DNA of 64,000 nt from Flavobacteriia bacterium. GTDB lineage: Bacteria > Bacteroidota > Bacteroidia > Flavobacteriales_D > Crocinitomicaceae. Position 1 is the first letter of the stretch; every line of letters starts with the position of its first letter. The notes beneath the pieces were generated by a model. That model was not told the DNA's origin. It was given only the letters and a program-made list of their open reading frames with translations, and did not search any database. The DNA lies in NCBI GenBank assembly GCA_947450325.1, contig CANFUT010000012.1, forward strand, positions 1 to 64,000, given 5' to 3'. The position numbers and the translations under genes are program-made. This document shows positions 32,296 to 41,444 of this stretch, piece by piece.

Positions 32296-33746
32296 TACAA
32301 TTCTTTACGTAAACGTGCAACAGGAATATTCAATTGTTCGCGGTATTTTGCAACCGTTCTGCGGGCGATATTGTAGCCTTTTTCCTTCAACAACAAAGCC
32401 AAACGATCGTCGGTCAACGGTTTCTTTTTTTGTTCACCTTCGATGGCTTCCGACAAAATTTTCTTCACTTCACGGGTAGAAACTTCTTCGCCCGAATCGG
32501 TAGAAAGAGATTCTGAAAAGAAATATTTTAATGGAAAAATTCCGTAACCTGTTTGTACATATTTGCTGTTTGCCACACGAGAAATGGTTGAAATGTCTAA
32601 ATTCACAATGTCGGCAATGTCTTTCAAAATCATCGGACGCAAATTCGTTTCATCACCTGTCAAGAAATATTCTTTTTGGTAATTCATGATCGCATCCATG
32701 GTGAAAAGTAAGGTGTTTTGGCGCTGACGAATGGCATCGATGAACCACTTGGCACCGTCCAATTTTTGCTTCACAAAAGTCAATGCTTCTTTGTCAGATT
32801 TCGACGTTTTTGCTCCTTCAGAATAGCCGCGCAACATGCGTTCATATTCCCTGCTGATTTTCAATTCAGGCGCATTTCTTCCGTTGATTGACAATTCCAA
32901 TTGACCTTCAAATTCGTTGATCACAAAATCTGGAATGATTTGTTGCATCGATTTGGCAGATTCTTTCATAGAACCTCCTGGTTTAGGATTCAATTTAATG
33001 ATTTCAGCGATGGCTTCTTTCAAATCTTCGTCCTCGATTTCCAGTTTTTTCTGGATTTTATCGTAATGTTTCTTTGTAAACTCTTCAAAATGATCTTGCA
33101 AGATTTTCTTTGCAGTAAATTTGGTGATGTCGCCATCTTGCTTGCGCTCCAATTGCAACAACAAACATTCTCGCAAATCTCGTGCACCAACGCCTGCAGG
33201 GTCAAGTTCTTGCACCAAAGACAATACTTCTTCCACTTGCGCTTCGTTCACAATCACATTGGCAGAAAAAGCCAAATCGTCTACAATCGCTTCCACTTCT
33301 CGGTTCAAATAACCTGATTCATCCAAGTTTCCAATGATGGTGTCAGCAATCAAAAATTGTGTGTCGTCCAAATCCAATAAATGCAATTGTTCGGTCAATT
33401 TTTCTTGAAACGATTGTTCCCCAGAAAGCGGAATGACGCGTTCTTCGTCGTCTTTGCTGTGGTTGTTGGCTTGTGTTTTATAGTCTGGCGTGTCGTCATC
33501 CATATAATCCGAGATGTCAAAATCGTTGTCATCGTCGTTGTTGGAATCGTCATTGTCGTACTCGTCGTCGTTGTCGTAATCATCTTCAACATCAGCGCCT
33601 TCTTCCAACGCAGGATTTTCTTCAATTTCTTGTTTGATGCGTTGATCCAATTCCATCGTCGGAACTTGCAACAATTTCATCAACTGAATTTGTTGAGGCG
33701 AAAGACGCTGTTCAAGTTTTTGAGCAAGATATTGTTTTAAAGCCAT
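32295..33746 (-). CDS. rpoN: RNA polymerase sigma-54 factor RpoN
   Basis: The 483-residue sigma-54 starts with the Gln/Leu-rich region I (LAQKLEQRLSPQQIQLMKLL). Residues about 48-88 are a strongly acidic region II with runs of Asp and Asn. Core-binding region follows (LTEQLHLLDLDDTQFLIAD onward), and region III ends with the RpoN box ARRTVAKYRE that contacts the -24 promoter element. It needs an AAA+ enhancer-binding activator, none of which is in this window. The PAP2-like gene overlaps its stop by one base. A -7-like box TATTTTTG lies at 33773-33766. Confidence 0.97.
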   Translation of the reverse strand: MALKQYLAQKLEQRLSPQQIQLMKLLQVPTMELDQRIKQEIEENPALEEGADVEDDYDNDDEYDNDDSNNDDDNDFDISDYMDDDTPDYKTQANNHSKDDEERVIPLSGEQSFQEKLTEQLHLLDLDDTQFLIADTIIGNLDESGYLNREVEAIVDDLAFSANVIVNEAQVEEVLSLVQELDPAGVGARDLRECLLLQLERKQDGDITKFTAKKILQDHFEEFTKKHYDKIQKKLEIEDEDLKEAIAEIIKLNPKPGGSMKESAKSMQQIIPDFVINEFEGQLELSINGRNAPELKISREYERMLRGYSEGAKTSKSDKEALTFVKQKLDGAKWFIDAIRQRQNTLLFTMDAIMNYQKEYFLTGDETNLRPMILKDIADIVNLDISTISRVANSKYVQTGYGIFPLKYFFSESLSTDSGEEVSTREVKKILSEAIEGEQKKKPLTDDRLALLLKEKGYNIARRTVAKYREQLNIPVARLRKEL

Positions 33747-33765
33747 GATTTGTTGATAATAATGG

Positions 33766-33773
33766 CAAAAATA
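33766..33773 (-). promoter_or_regulatory. Candidate -7 box of rpoN
   Basis: TATTTTTG on the minus strand fits TAnnTTTG and lies 19 bases before the rpoN ATG. No correctly spaced TTTG is found upstream, so the call is weak. Confidence 0.35.
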
Positions 33774-33850
33774 CGAATATTTTTCAAGGTTTTAACGCGT
33801 GAAAATCAAATACGGATATTGAATTTTTAGATGCTTTGTTGTACTAAAAA

Positions 33851-36478
33851 CTAGCGAAACTTAATCGCACCTTTTTCTCCTTGCGGGATATCTAAAATCC
33901 ACGTGTAATATCCGATGAAATGTGAATCGAAAAATCCTTTTTGTCTATACGCTTTTTTGGGAATGAATAAGCGATTTTCTTCGGGTAAACCTCTCACTGT
34001 ACTTTGCGGTGCTACACCGTCTTGAAGGCAAGGTGCATCTTTGTATTTTTGATCGAAATTGCTTCCGTATTGCCAAATTTCCTTCCATTCAGTAGGATTT
34101 ACAACTCCAGTTTTTGCATTTTCTGGCGCTAAAATATAGAATCCTCCAAATTGAATTTTATTTCGCAAAGACTCGACCATTCCTAAGGAATAAGCAAACC
34201 CCATGCTGTGCGCAACGATGTAAACCGTATCGTTTTCAGAAAATTCAGGCAATTCATTCAAAATTTGCAACAAGTTTTTCCCCGCAATGCGACCGTGGTC
34301 TTTTCTGTATTTAAATCCTTCTTTATTAGCACGCATTTTCAAAACGTTTTCAGTATGCGATTTTTTCACAAAATACTTCCTCAAATCCGTGTTTTGCATC
34401 CAATAACAAGTGTGTTTTTTAGCGTTTGGACAGCGCTTTGGAAAACTTTGTGCAACGCGTGTGAAGTTCAAAATACTTCCATAATTAGATGTACTTACAG
34501 AAAAATGTCCATCGGCATAATACGTTTCTGTTGGATTGATTCGCTGCGCAAAAAGCAAATTGATTTGGTTCCACGGTTGCCAATAATCGTAGCGATCAAA
34601 AGGATAAATGTGATTCGTAGAATTCTTGTTTTCAAAACCATTGTTGATGATGTCTTGGAAATTCTCTTCCAACGAATGACCCACGGAAGTGGGACGATAA
34701 CCGTTCACGAAAACTAAAATTCTTTTGGCTACATCTTCTTTCTCCTTGGGTGATTCCAATTCTTTTCCATCGTATGAATAGACTTTTTGGGCAATCATTT
34801 TTCTATCCAAATCCATGTAATTGAAAACCACATAATGGTTGGTCACACGCTTCGCATATTTCCAAGCTTCCACTTTCAGCGTATCAGAATTGTGCTGAAA
34901 ACGCATTTTGATTGGTTTTTGATTTTCGTCCACAAAAACATTGAAATACAGAACGGGCAAACGCTTCTTCACTTCCCAATGCGCGGATTTTTGAATTAAA
35001 ATTTCAGCTGATAAGATGCTTCCGCGCTTTTTGTGGAAATCTGGATTGGTAAACAATTTTTTCTTTGCTTCTCGCAATTTCATCCCATCCAATTCGGGCA
35101 TCGGCCCAGAAATAATAGTGAATCTTTCTAGAATCGCATTTCCCCAAGGCAAGGAGCAATAAACGCCAAATGTCGCCGACAGGAACAAACTCCAAACAAC
35201 CAATTTTCGAAAAATACCCCAACGCCATTTGCGCTTTTTCCACGCATTTTTGATCTTTCTTCTGAGCCAAAAAAACAGACCAAAAAAGACTACAAACACA
35301 AAGACATTGAAAATGGTAATGTAATAACCACCCCAGCGGTAAATCGGTTTCAAAATGCTATACTTTACTTGAAAACGAGAAATTAAAAAGTTCTTTCTAA
35401 AAGGTCTTTGAATCGCCTCCAATGGACTTTGATTTGACAAATCGATGTAACCGTGCGTTTCCTTCCAAAAATAATAGGCGATTGTTCCATTATTTGTAGG
35501 CACATTTTCATAAGTGTCAAAACGAGAAAAAGTTCGAATTTCTGACCGCAAAGCCTCGACTTGAGCAAAAGTCAACCGCCGACCGCCGAGGGAATCCATC
35601 AAATTTTCTTTCCGGTTTTCCAGACTGTCTAACGATTTCCAAGCTGGATTGAGCATGCCCATTCCAATCGCCAAAGTGCGCGCGAGTTGGGTGTTTAATC
35701 TTTTGTCATTCGTTTGAAAAGGAACAAATCCCAAGGTTTTATTTTTCAGCATAAAACCCATTTCAGAGGAATCTGCGAACGATGGAATCACGAATAAATA
35801 ATAGGCTTCTTTGGGCAAATCTGTATTCAGTTCAAAAAATTGATTGCGCAATAATCGCATTTGACCTGAATACATTTCCAAAGAATCTTGGGTTGAAAAA
35901 ATCGTTTTAGGAGAGAAAATCTTGGTTTTAAAAGTCGGCAAAATCGCTGCTTCTAGTTCGATTCCTGCTTGTTTGTAAATTTTATTCAGCTCGTTTTCGT
36001 AGTAAAATCGATCGTTTGAAAGTGAAATCAACGGCACGATATACACTTTTTGTTTAACAGTTGGCAGTTGCACACTCATCCATTTGTCAATCAAAACCTC
36101 ACCGTTGTAGAAACTGTAAAAATGCTTTTTCTTTTCCAGTCTCATCGAAAACTGAAAAGTAGAATCATTCAACCAATGTAAAGCGATTTCCTTTTTTCCT
36201 TCCCAACATTTCCAATTTTTGGCGTTGTATTTCGCGTTTGACCTGACTACAACTTGTTGATTGATCATCTGTTTTTCGATAGCGCTAAAGACAGACAATA
36301 CTTTTTTGGACTTTCCAGACTGAAAAGTTGCATTTACAGTTTGATTCGCAATCGTTTTTCCTTCAAAAAATTGAATGGATTTAGTTGGTTTGGGAACAAT
36401 TTGAAAATGCACTTGAGCAGTTAGTTGCCATGAAAACAACAAACCAATCGAGAAAATCACATTTTGCAAACGAAACAT
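33851..36478 (-). CDS. Membrane protein with pseudo-metzincin and alpha/beta hydrolase domains
   Basis: The 875-residue protein has a signal peptide (MFRLQNVIFSIGLLFSWQLT, cleavage near AQ). Residues about 145-315 look like a metzincin-type metallopeptidase domain: LARTLAIGMGMLN sits where HExxHxxGxxH belongs (about 265-277) and ENLMDSLGGRRLTFAQVEAL (291-310) is the region after it, but all zinc ligands are lost. Two membrane segments follow (about 388-404 and 425-441). The C-terminal half is an alpha/beta hydrolase with ILVFVNGYRPTSVG, VYIVAHSMGFAYSLGM (Ser nucleophile) and a late His in DSHFIGYYTW. It would display the hydrolase on one side of the inner membrane. Substrate unknown. Confidence 0.75.
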   Translation of the reverse strand: MFRLQNVIFSIGLLFSWQLTAQVHFQIVPKPTKSIQFFEGKTIANQTVNATFQSGKSKKVLSVFSAIEKQMINQQVVVRSNAKYNAKNWKCWEGKKEIALHWLNDSTFQFSMRLEKKKHFYSFYNGEVLIDKWMSVQLPTVKQKVYIVPLISLSNDRFYYENELNKIYKQAGIELEAAILPTFKTKIFSPKTIFSTQDSLEMYSGQMRLLRNQFFELNTDLPKEAYYLFVIPSFADSSEMGFMLKNKTLGFVPFQTNDKRLNTQLARTLAIGMGMLNPAWKSLDSLENRKENLMDSLGGRRLTFAQVEALRSEIRTFSRFDTYENVPTNNGTIAYYFWKETHGYIDLSNQSPLEAIQRPFRKNFLISRFQVKYSILKPIYRWGGYYITIFNVFVFVVFFGLFFWLRRKIKNAWKKRKWRWGIFRKLVVWSLFLSATFGVYCSLPWGNAILERFTIISGPMPELDGMKLREAKKKLFTNPDFHKKRGSILSAEILIQKSAHWEVKKRLPVLYFNVFVDENQKPIKMRFQHNSDTLKVEAWKYAKRVTNHYVVFNYMDLDRKMIAQKVYSYDGKELESPKEKEDVAKRILVFVNGYRPTSVGHSLEENFQDIINNGFENKNSTNHIYPFDRYDYWQPWNQINLLFAQRINPTETYYADGHFSVSTSNYGSILNFTRVAQSFPKRCPNAKKHTCYWMQNTDLRKYFVKKSHTENVLKMRANKEGFKYRKDHGRIAGKNLLQILNELPEFSENDTVYIVAHSMGFAYSLGMVESLRNKIQFGGFYILAPENAKTGVVNPTEWKEIWQYGSNFDQKYKDAPCLQDGVAPQSTVRGLPEENRLFIPKKAYRQKGFFDSHFIGYYTWILDIPQGEKGAIKFR

Positions 36479-36543
36479 GAAACAAAAATACGCTTAGTTG
36501 CTGTGTTTTTGCTTAAAGATGCAAAAAGCATCTTGATTCTTTT

Positions 36544-37437
36544 TTAAATATTCACAAATACGGCCAATTTCGCACCAATTGCGTCGACCTTGTATTCAGG
36601 AGCGCCTTTTAGAAGTGCTTCAAATTTTTGGCTCATGGTGAAGTATTTATAGACTAAAAATTCCAAAGCTATGGAATGCGTATTTTTCATCATGAAATTG
36701 AATCCGTGCCCAATTCCTAAATTCAACGATGAAATTTTGACATCAGTATCTATTTGTTTTATCCAAGAATATTGAGTAGGCGCTATTGAATCAGTCACGT
36801 AAAAGCTGGTGGAATAGTTCAGTGAATGATATCCAAATTCAACAGGAATGTAGCAAGCAGTATTGCGTTTGTATGCGTCATATTGAAATTGGTATCGCAA
36901 ATTGGCATTGAACGTTGGACTTGCACCAGAAATCAAAGCGTAATTGAGGTTGACACCCACAAAGTTTTTGCGGTTAAAATATTTTCCTGCACCCAATTGC
37001 AAACTGATTGGAAAGTAATATGAATTGTTTAAATTCTGCAAATAATAAGCGTCTGGTTTGAAAGACGCTGTTGGCATATAAGTACCGTAAGTCAAACCAA
37101 CCGAAAATTCAAATTGATTTTCTTTACGCACTTTTACGATTGTATCATTTTTGCTTTTTCTCTCTCTTATAATTTGATTTTCTTCGAAGTAACTGTATTC
37201 TTCTCTAGTCAACGAGTACTTTCTACCATAAAGATCTTGGAAGGTAATATCGCCGTCTTTTTCTTCAAAAATCAAAATTTGCCCTCTCAAAATTCGACCA
37301 TCTTTCATGTGAATGATGTCCACCGTGTTTGGCGGAGTTGTATTTGGTTGTGCAAATACTGAAAGTGCGATAAAACTGAATGTAAAAGCAAGCAAGCTTT
37401 TTTTAACTGCAAAAATTTGGGCAATACAATTTTTCAA
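36544..37437 (-). CDS. Outer-membrane beta-barrel-like protein
   Basis: The frame has a TTG start at 37437 and no suitable ATG; the next in-frame codon upstream is a stop, so TTG is the likely start. The 297-residue product has a signal sequence (AFTFSFIALSVFAQ). Residues about 38-85 form a short DGRILRGQI-type strand region (DIIHMKDGRILRGQILIF) resembling an SH3-like or Lsm-like envelope module. The remainder has alternating beta strands (FEFSVGLTYGTYMPTASF, YALISGASPTFNANLRYQF, YTFSFVV-type ends) and is probably a small outer-membrane barrel. Function unknown. Confidence 0.65.
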   Translation of the reverse strand: MKNCIAQIFAVKKSLLAFTFSFIALSVFAQPNTTPPNTVDIIHMKDGRILRGQILIFEEKDGDITFQDLYGRKYSLTREEYSYFEENQIIRERKSKNDTIVKVRKENQFEFSVGLTYGTYMPTASFKPDAYYLQNLNNSYYFPISLQLGAGKYFNRKNFVGVNLNYALISGASPTFNANLRYQFQYDAYKRNTACYIPVEFGYHSLNYSTSFYVTDSIAPTQYSWIKQIDTDVKISSLNLGIGHGFNFMMKNTHSIALEFLVYKYFTMSQKFEALLKGAPEYKVDAIGAKLAVFVNI

Positions 37438-37518
37438 ACCAATTCGATTTAAAGGTTAAAATTCGATTTTTGAATTACAAAAATAAAAAATGTTTGGTGC
37501 AACAACAGGATTAAAAAA

Positions 37519-38100
37519 TCAAGCTTGTTTCTTCACGTATTTGGTCAAAATGACGATTGTTTGTCCATCTACTTTACCTTCAATTTGTTCGGTATTGTCG
37601 TGAACCAAGCGAATCATTCTGACAGCTGTTCCGATTTTGGCATTTAAGCTTGAACCTTTCACGTCCAAATCTTTGATCAAAGTAACAGTGTCACCTTGTT
37701 GTAAAATCACTCCGTTGCAATCTCTGTGAAATTCTTCATTTCCATCTGAATGTTGATCACCAGAAGCTTCAGCCCAAGCTAACACTTCATCTTCCAAATA
37801 CAACATATCTAAATTGTCAACCGCCCAAGATTCTTGTTTCAATCTGTTCAATAATCTCCATGAAACAACTTGTACCGCAGGAAATTCACTCCACATCGAT
37901 TCGCTCAAGCATTGCCAGTGTTTAGTATCCAACTCCGCTTTTTTCTCAATTTGAGCGATGCAATTCTCGCAAGCATAAATCGCTTCCTCAGCAAATTTCC
38001 CCGTTGAAAAAGGAACATAAAAAAGTTGTAAATTTTCAGTTGATTTACACAATTCACATGCGTTTCCACTTCTTTCTTTCAATTGATCAATTGGTTTCAT
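37519..38100 (-). CDS. PhnA/YjdM-type zinc-ribbon protein
   Basis: The 193-residue protein has the family layout: an N-terminal zinc ribbon with CELC (Cys15, Cys18) and CENC (Cys44, Cys47), a middle helical region, and the C-terminal PhnA domain (GDTVTLIKDLDVKGSSLNAK and VDGQTIVILTKYVKK) that forms a small beta-barrel. It was named after phosphonate utilisation in Escherichia coli but is not part of that pathway; the role is unknown. It is a stand-alone gene; upstream lies a palindrome-rich intergenic stretch. Confidence 0.9.
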   Translation of the reverse strand: MKPIDQLKERSGNACELCKSTENLQLFYVPFSTGKFAEEAIYACENCIAQIEKKAELDTKHWQCLSESMWSEFPAVQVVSWRLLNRLKQESWAVDNLDMLYLEDEVLAWAEASGDQHSDGNEEFHRDCNGVILQQGDTVTLIKDLDVKGSSLNAKIGTAVRMIRLVHDNTEQIEGKVDGQTIVILTKYVKKQA

Positions 38101-38398
38101 TTTGCTGATTTTAATGTTACTATTTAGAAATTAAAACGCCATTAAGTGTTAAAATTTGCAGTGCGAATGTAGGAATTTTTTCGGGATTTTTAGGTGAAAT
38201 CTATCTCAAAATGATTGTTGACATTTTCTCCCCAATTAAAATAATTGTTGGCTTTTGTCATGGTTTTATACAAAAACACACGCCAAAAACAATTTCAATT
38301 ACCGTTACTACGGCGGATTGCATCCGCCGCTAACTATATTAGTTACCTACGGCAACATAATAGTTAATTAGAGAATAAAGAAATTATAAGGCAGAAAA
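38101..38398. other. Intergenic region with REP-like hairpins
   Basis: About 300 bases without a gene. At 38311-38329 an 8-bp perfect hairpin CGGCGGAT/ATCCGCCG (loop TGC) is followed at once by TAACTA TAT TAGTTA (38331-38345). The GC-rich hairpin is out of character with the surrounding sequence. It may be a REP-type repeat or the 3' end signal of the marC transcript. Confidence 0.5.
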
Positions 38399-38989
38399 TC
38401 AAAACAACTCCTGCACATTTGCGGTGAACAATTTCACTGCAATGGCTAGCAAAATGATTCCAAAAACCTTTTTCAAAATCGCGATTCCTCCATCTCCGAG
38501 AATGAGTTCGATGCGTTTGGTGAGTTTTAACACAATGTAAACCAACAAGATGTTGATGATTATTGCAATAACAATATTGATTGCTGCAAATTCTGCGCGT
38601 AGTGAAATAATCGTTGTCATACTTCCAGCACCTGCAATAATTGGAAAAGCCAATGGCACGATGCTCGCCGTTTTTCCTGTCGTATTGTCTCTGAAAAGTC
38701 GGACGCCTAAAATCATTTCCAAACTCATGGCGAATAAAATCAGTGACCCAGCAACTGCAAAAGCTTCAACGTTTACACCAAAAAGACTCAAAATACTTTC
38801 CCCTAAAATCAAAAAACCGATTAAGATTGCCAAAGAAACCAAACTTGCATGCAATGCGTGAATTTCTCCCGCTTGTTCTTTGATTTTCAGAATAATTGGT
38901 ATAGAACCAATAATATCAATGACCGCGAAAAGTACCATTCCAGCTTTGAAAATTTCTGCTGTATTAAAGGACGTAAAAAAATCAAACAT
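38399..38989 (-). CDS. MarC-family membrane transporter
   Basis: The 196-residue protein has six hydrophobic segments with the MarC/NAAT family pattern (FAVIDIIGSIPIILK, FLILGESILSLFGV, GSLILFAMSLEMILG, PLAFPIIAGAGSM). These inner-membrane proteins were once linked to multiple antibiotic resistance and are now regarded as putative amino acid or small-molecule exporters; the true substrate is unresolved. Its start overlaps the end of purN by eight bases, so the two are co-transcribed and translationally coupled. Confidence 0.88.
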   Translation of the reverse strand: MFDFFTSFNTAEIFKAGMVLFAVIDIIGSIPIILKIKEQAGEIHALHASLVSLAILIGFLILGESILSLFGVNVEAFAVAGSLILFAMSLEMILGVRLFRDNTTGKTASIVPLAFPIIAGAGSMTTIISLRAEFAAINIVIAIIINILLVYIVLKLTKRIELILGDGGIAILKKVFGIILLAIAVKLFTANVQELF

Positions 38990-39566
38990 TTCTTGCTTTT
39001 AAAATTGTTTCTTCAATCACCAAAGGAAAATAAGCATGTTCCAAGGCTTGTACTTTTTGTTGGATGGTTTCTATTGTTTCGTCTTCATCCAAATCACAGT
39101 GAAATTGTGCGATTTTTTCGCCTGAATCAAAATCTTCGTTCACAAGATGTATCGTGATTCCAGTTTCTTTTTCTTGATTCGCAAGTACCGCTTCATGTAC
39201 GTATTTTCCGTACATACCAGCGCCACCAAATTTTGGCAACAATGCAGGATGAATATTGAAAATATGATTTGGAAACTGCGCGATCAACGCAACTGGAATT
39301 TTGCGCAAATAACCAGCCAAGACAATGAAATCAATTTCTTGATTTACACAAAACTGTGTGATAAATTCACCATTTTCCACTTCCGCGTTGCTGAATGAAA
39401 AAGTTTGTACACCTATTTTTTTTGCTTCTTCTAGCACTTTGGCGTCGCTTTTATTGGACAAAACAAATTGCACGTGAATTTCAGGATGCGACTCGAAATG
39501 ATGAATCAAATTCAAAGCGTTGCTTCCTTGTCCAGAAGCAAAAATGGCGATGTTTGCTTTTAACAT
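38982..39566 (-). CDS. purN: Phosphoribosylglycinamide formyltransferase PurN
   Basis: The 194-residue enzyme transfers a formyl group from 10-formyl-tetrahydrofolate to GAR in purine synthesis. Family motifs are complete: FASGQGSNALNLI near the start, FIVLAGYLRKIP, the catalytic FNIHPALLPKFGGAGMYG (Asn and His) and the Asp-containing VNEDFDSGEKIAQ. Length is normal. It is the first gene of a purN-marC pair. On the minus strand TACCTTTG (39578-39571) lies only a few bases from the ATG. Confidence 0.96.
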   Translation of the reverse strand: MLKANIAIFASGQGSNALNLIHHFESHPEIHVQFVLSNKSDAKVLEEAKKIGVQTFSFSNAEVENGEFITQFCVNQEIDFIVLAGYLRKIPVALIAQFPNHIFNIHPALLPKFGGAGMYGKYVHEAVLANQEKETGITIHLVNEDFDSGEKIAQFHCDLDEDETIETIQQKVQALEHAYFPLVIEETILKARNV

Positions 39567-39682
39567 GTCACAAAGGTAATGAATTGATTTTGGAAAAGGA
39601 TTTATTAGAAATAACTCAAATTGAAAACAATATTTTCTATCGAAAATCGATTATTTATTATCTTGCAACATATTTGATGATT

Positions 39683-40294
39683 ATGAAAAATATATTTACG
39701 CTTTTGTTAATGATTTCAATCTTGGTTTCTTGTTCAGATTGGAAATACAGTAATGGTGTCAAAAGACAGCAAAAAACCTATTCATACTTAAATCAAAAGA
39801 CACCCTCTGAAAATGAAATTGTCGCTGAAAATAATCTTAAAAAATCCACCTCAGTTGACGAATTCGTTCCTGAAAATCAAATTGGTGAAACAATTGATCT
39901 AAATACAATAAAACAAAATTTATCAATTGAAAATGTTGAAGATAAATCTATTATAGTTAAAACCAAAAAGCTTGAACAAGAAGAAGATTCTATCAAACCT
40001 GAGGTAAATCAAGCCATAGCATATGAGGCGCAAGAGTCAGAAGAAAAAGGTAGAAAAAGCCGAAATTTTGGCGTCGCTGGCTTGATTTTACAAATCACCT
40101 ATATTTTTGGTGTTGTTGGTTTGGTACTTTCAATTATCGGTTTAATCAAAGGCATACAATCATTACGCGCAGATTATAATACTCCAAAAGGTGTAAAAAT
40201 GGCTCGAACAGGAGTTATTTTGTCATCAATAACCATTGGGATATACTTACTGTCAATCATCGCTATTCTCATCTTAATAATTGCTTTCCTTTAA
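39683..40294 (+). CDS. Lipoprotein with DUF4190-like membrane segment
   Basis: ATG at 39683 opens a lipoprotein signal peptide (MKNIFTLLLMISILVSC, lipobox LVSC) and gives 203 residues; the longer frame upstream (from 39395) overlaps purN on the other strand and is not coding. A polar low-complexity middle (about 25-115) leads to two hydrophobic stretches with the DUF4190 pattern (GVAGLILQITYIFGVVGLVL, IGLIKGIQSLRA and MARTGVILSSITIGIYLLSI). The lipid anchor plus two membrane helices is unusual. It precedes two glycosyltransferase genes on the same strand. Confidence 0.72.
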   Translation: MKNIFTLLLMISILVSCSDWKYSNGVKRQQKTYSYLNQKTPSENEIVAENNLKKSTSVDEFVPENQIGETIDLNTIKQNLSIENVEDKSIIVKTKKLEQEEDSIKPEVNQAIAYEAQESEEKGRKSRNFGVAGLILQITYIFGVVGLVLSIIGLIKGIQSLRADYNTPKGVKMARTGVILSSITIGIYLLSIIAILILIIAFL

Positions 40295-40325
40295 TTCATC
40301 GCCATCTTTTTCTTACTTTTGATTC

Positions 40326-41444
40326 ATGGGAAAATCGCCTAGAGTCATTGTAAGCGTAACAAATGATTTGTACACAGATCAACGTGTGCACAAGGTTTGT
40401 CTATTTTTGACTCAGCAAGGTTATTCCGTTTTATTAGTTGGAAGGTTGCGCAAAAATAGTTTACCTCTTGATCGTCCTTACCAAACCCACCGCATGCGAT
40501 TGTGGTTCGATAAAGGTCCTTTGTTTTACGCTGGTTTTTCAATTCGCTTGTTTTGGTTTTTGCTGTTTCGAAAATCTTCTGTTTTAGTTTCGAATGATTT
40601 AGATACATTGCTTCCAAATTATCTCATCAGCAAATTGAAACGTTCGACTTTAGTCTACGACACGCATGAATATTTTACAGAAGTTCCAGAATTGGTAAAT
40701 CGCCCCAAGGTGCAAGCTTTTTGGGAAAAAATCGAAGGTTGGATTTTTCCAAAATTGACTCAAATCTATACTGTAAATCATTCCATTGCGAATCGATACG
40801 AAGCCAAATACGGGAAAAAAGTAGCTGTCGTCAGAAACATTTCTCCCAAATGGCAGGCTTCAACTTTAAAATCAAAAGCTGAATTGGGAATCCCGGAAAA
40901 CAAATTCGTGCTTATTTTTCAAGGCGCTGGAATCAACATCGATCGAGGTGGTGAAGAGGCGGTTTTGGCGATGCAATTGATTGAAAATGCGGTTTTACTT
41001 TTTGTAGGTGATGGCGACGTTATTCCAGCGTTGAAAGAAATGGTTAGTGAATTTAAATTGGAAGAAAAAGTGAAGTTTATTGGTAAAAAACCTTATTCCG
41101 AAATGATGAATTACACGTTTCATGCAGATTTAGGTTTGACGCTTGACAAAGACACCAACTTGAATTACAGATTTTCACTTCCCAACAAAGTGTTTGATTA
41201 CATGCACACGCAAACGCCTATTTTAGCATCCGATTTAGTTGAAGTCAAAAAAGTAGTGATTGAAAATGAAATTGGAATGATTATCAGCGGGCATTCGCCA
41301 GAAAATATTGCGGCAGATATTCAAAAAATTCAAGCTGATCCTGCATTGCTTCAAAAGTGGAAAACCAATTGTTTGACAGCGAGTTTGAAGGAAAATTGGG
41401 AAAAAGAAACCGAAGTTTTGGCACAAATTTATCCAGCCGTATAA
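40326..41444 (+). CDS. Glycosyltransferase (GT4-like)
   Basis: The 372-residue protein is a GT-B fold glycosyltransferase: an N-terminal Rossmann-like domain (VIVSVTNDLYTDQRVHKVC, VLVSNDLDTLLPNYLISKLK, LVYDTHEYFTEVPEL) and a C-terminal nucleotide-sugar domain (LIFQGAGINIDRGGEEAVLA, LLFVGDGDVIPALKEM, EKVKFIGKKPYSEMMNYT) with an acidic DLGLTLDKDTNLNYRFSLPN region. It probably adds a sugar to a lipid-linked or envelope glycan. Its TAA overlaps the ATG of the next glycosyltransferase by one base, so both work in one pathway. Confidence 0.85.
   Translation: MGKSPRVIVSVTNDLYTDQRVHKVCLFLTQQGYSVLLVGRLRKNSLPLDRPYQTHRMRLWFDKGPLFYAGFSIRLFWFLLFRKSSVLVSNDLDTLLPNYLISKLKRSTLVYDTHEYFTEVPELVNRPKVQAFWEKIEGWIFPKLTQIYTVNHSIANRYEAKYGKKVAVVRNISPKWQASTLKSKAELGIPENKFVLIFQGAGINIDRGGEEAVLAMQLIENAVLLFVGDGDVIPALKEMVSEFKLEEKVKFIGKKPYSEMMNYTFHADLGLTLDKDTNLNYRFSLPNKVFDYMHTQTPILASDLVEVKKVVIENEIGMIISGHSPENIAADIQKIQADPALLQKWKTNCLTASLKENWEKETEVLAQIYPAV

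Noticed and set aside
39571-39578. TACCTTTG as the purN promoter
   Set aside because: It matches TAnnTTTG, but it lies so close to the ATG that transcription would start at the first codon; no -33 element is present.
39395-39682. N-terminal extension of the lipoprotein frame at 39683-40294
   Set aside because: It overlaps the coding strand of purN and the lipoprotein signal peptide starts only at 39683.
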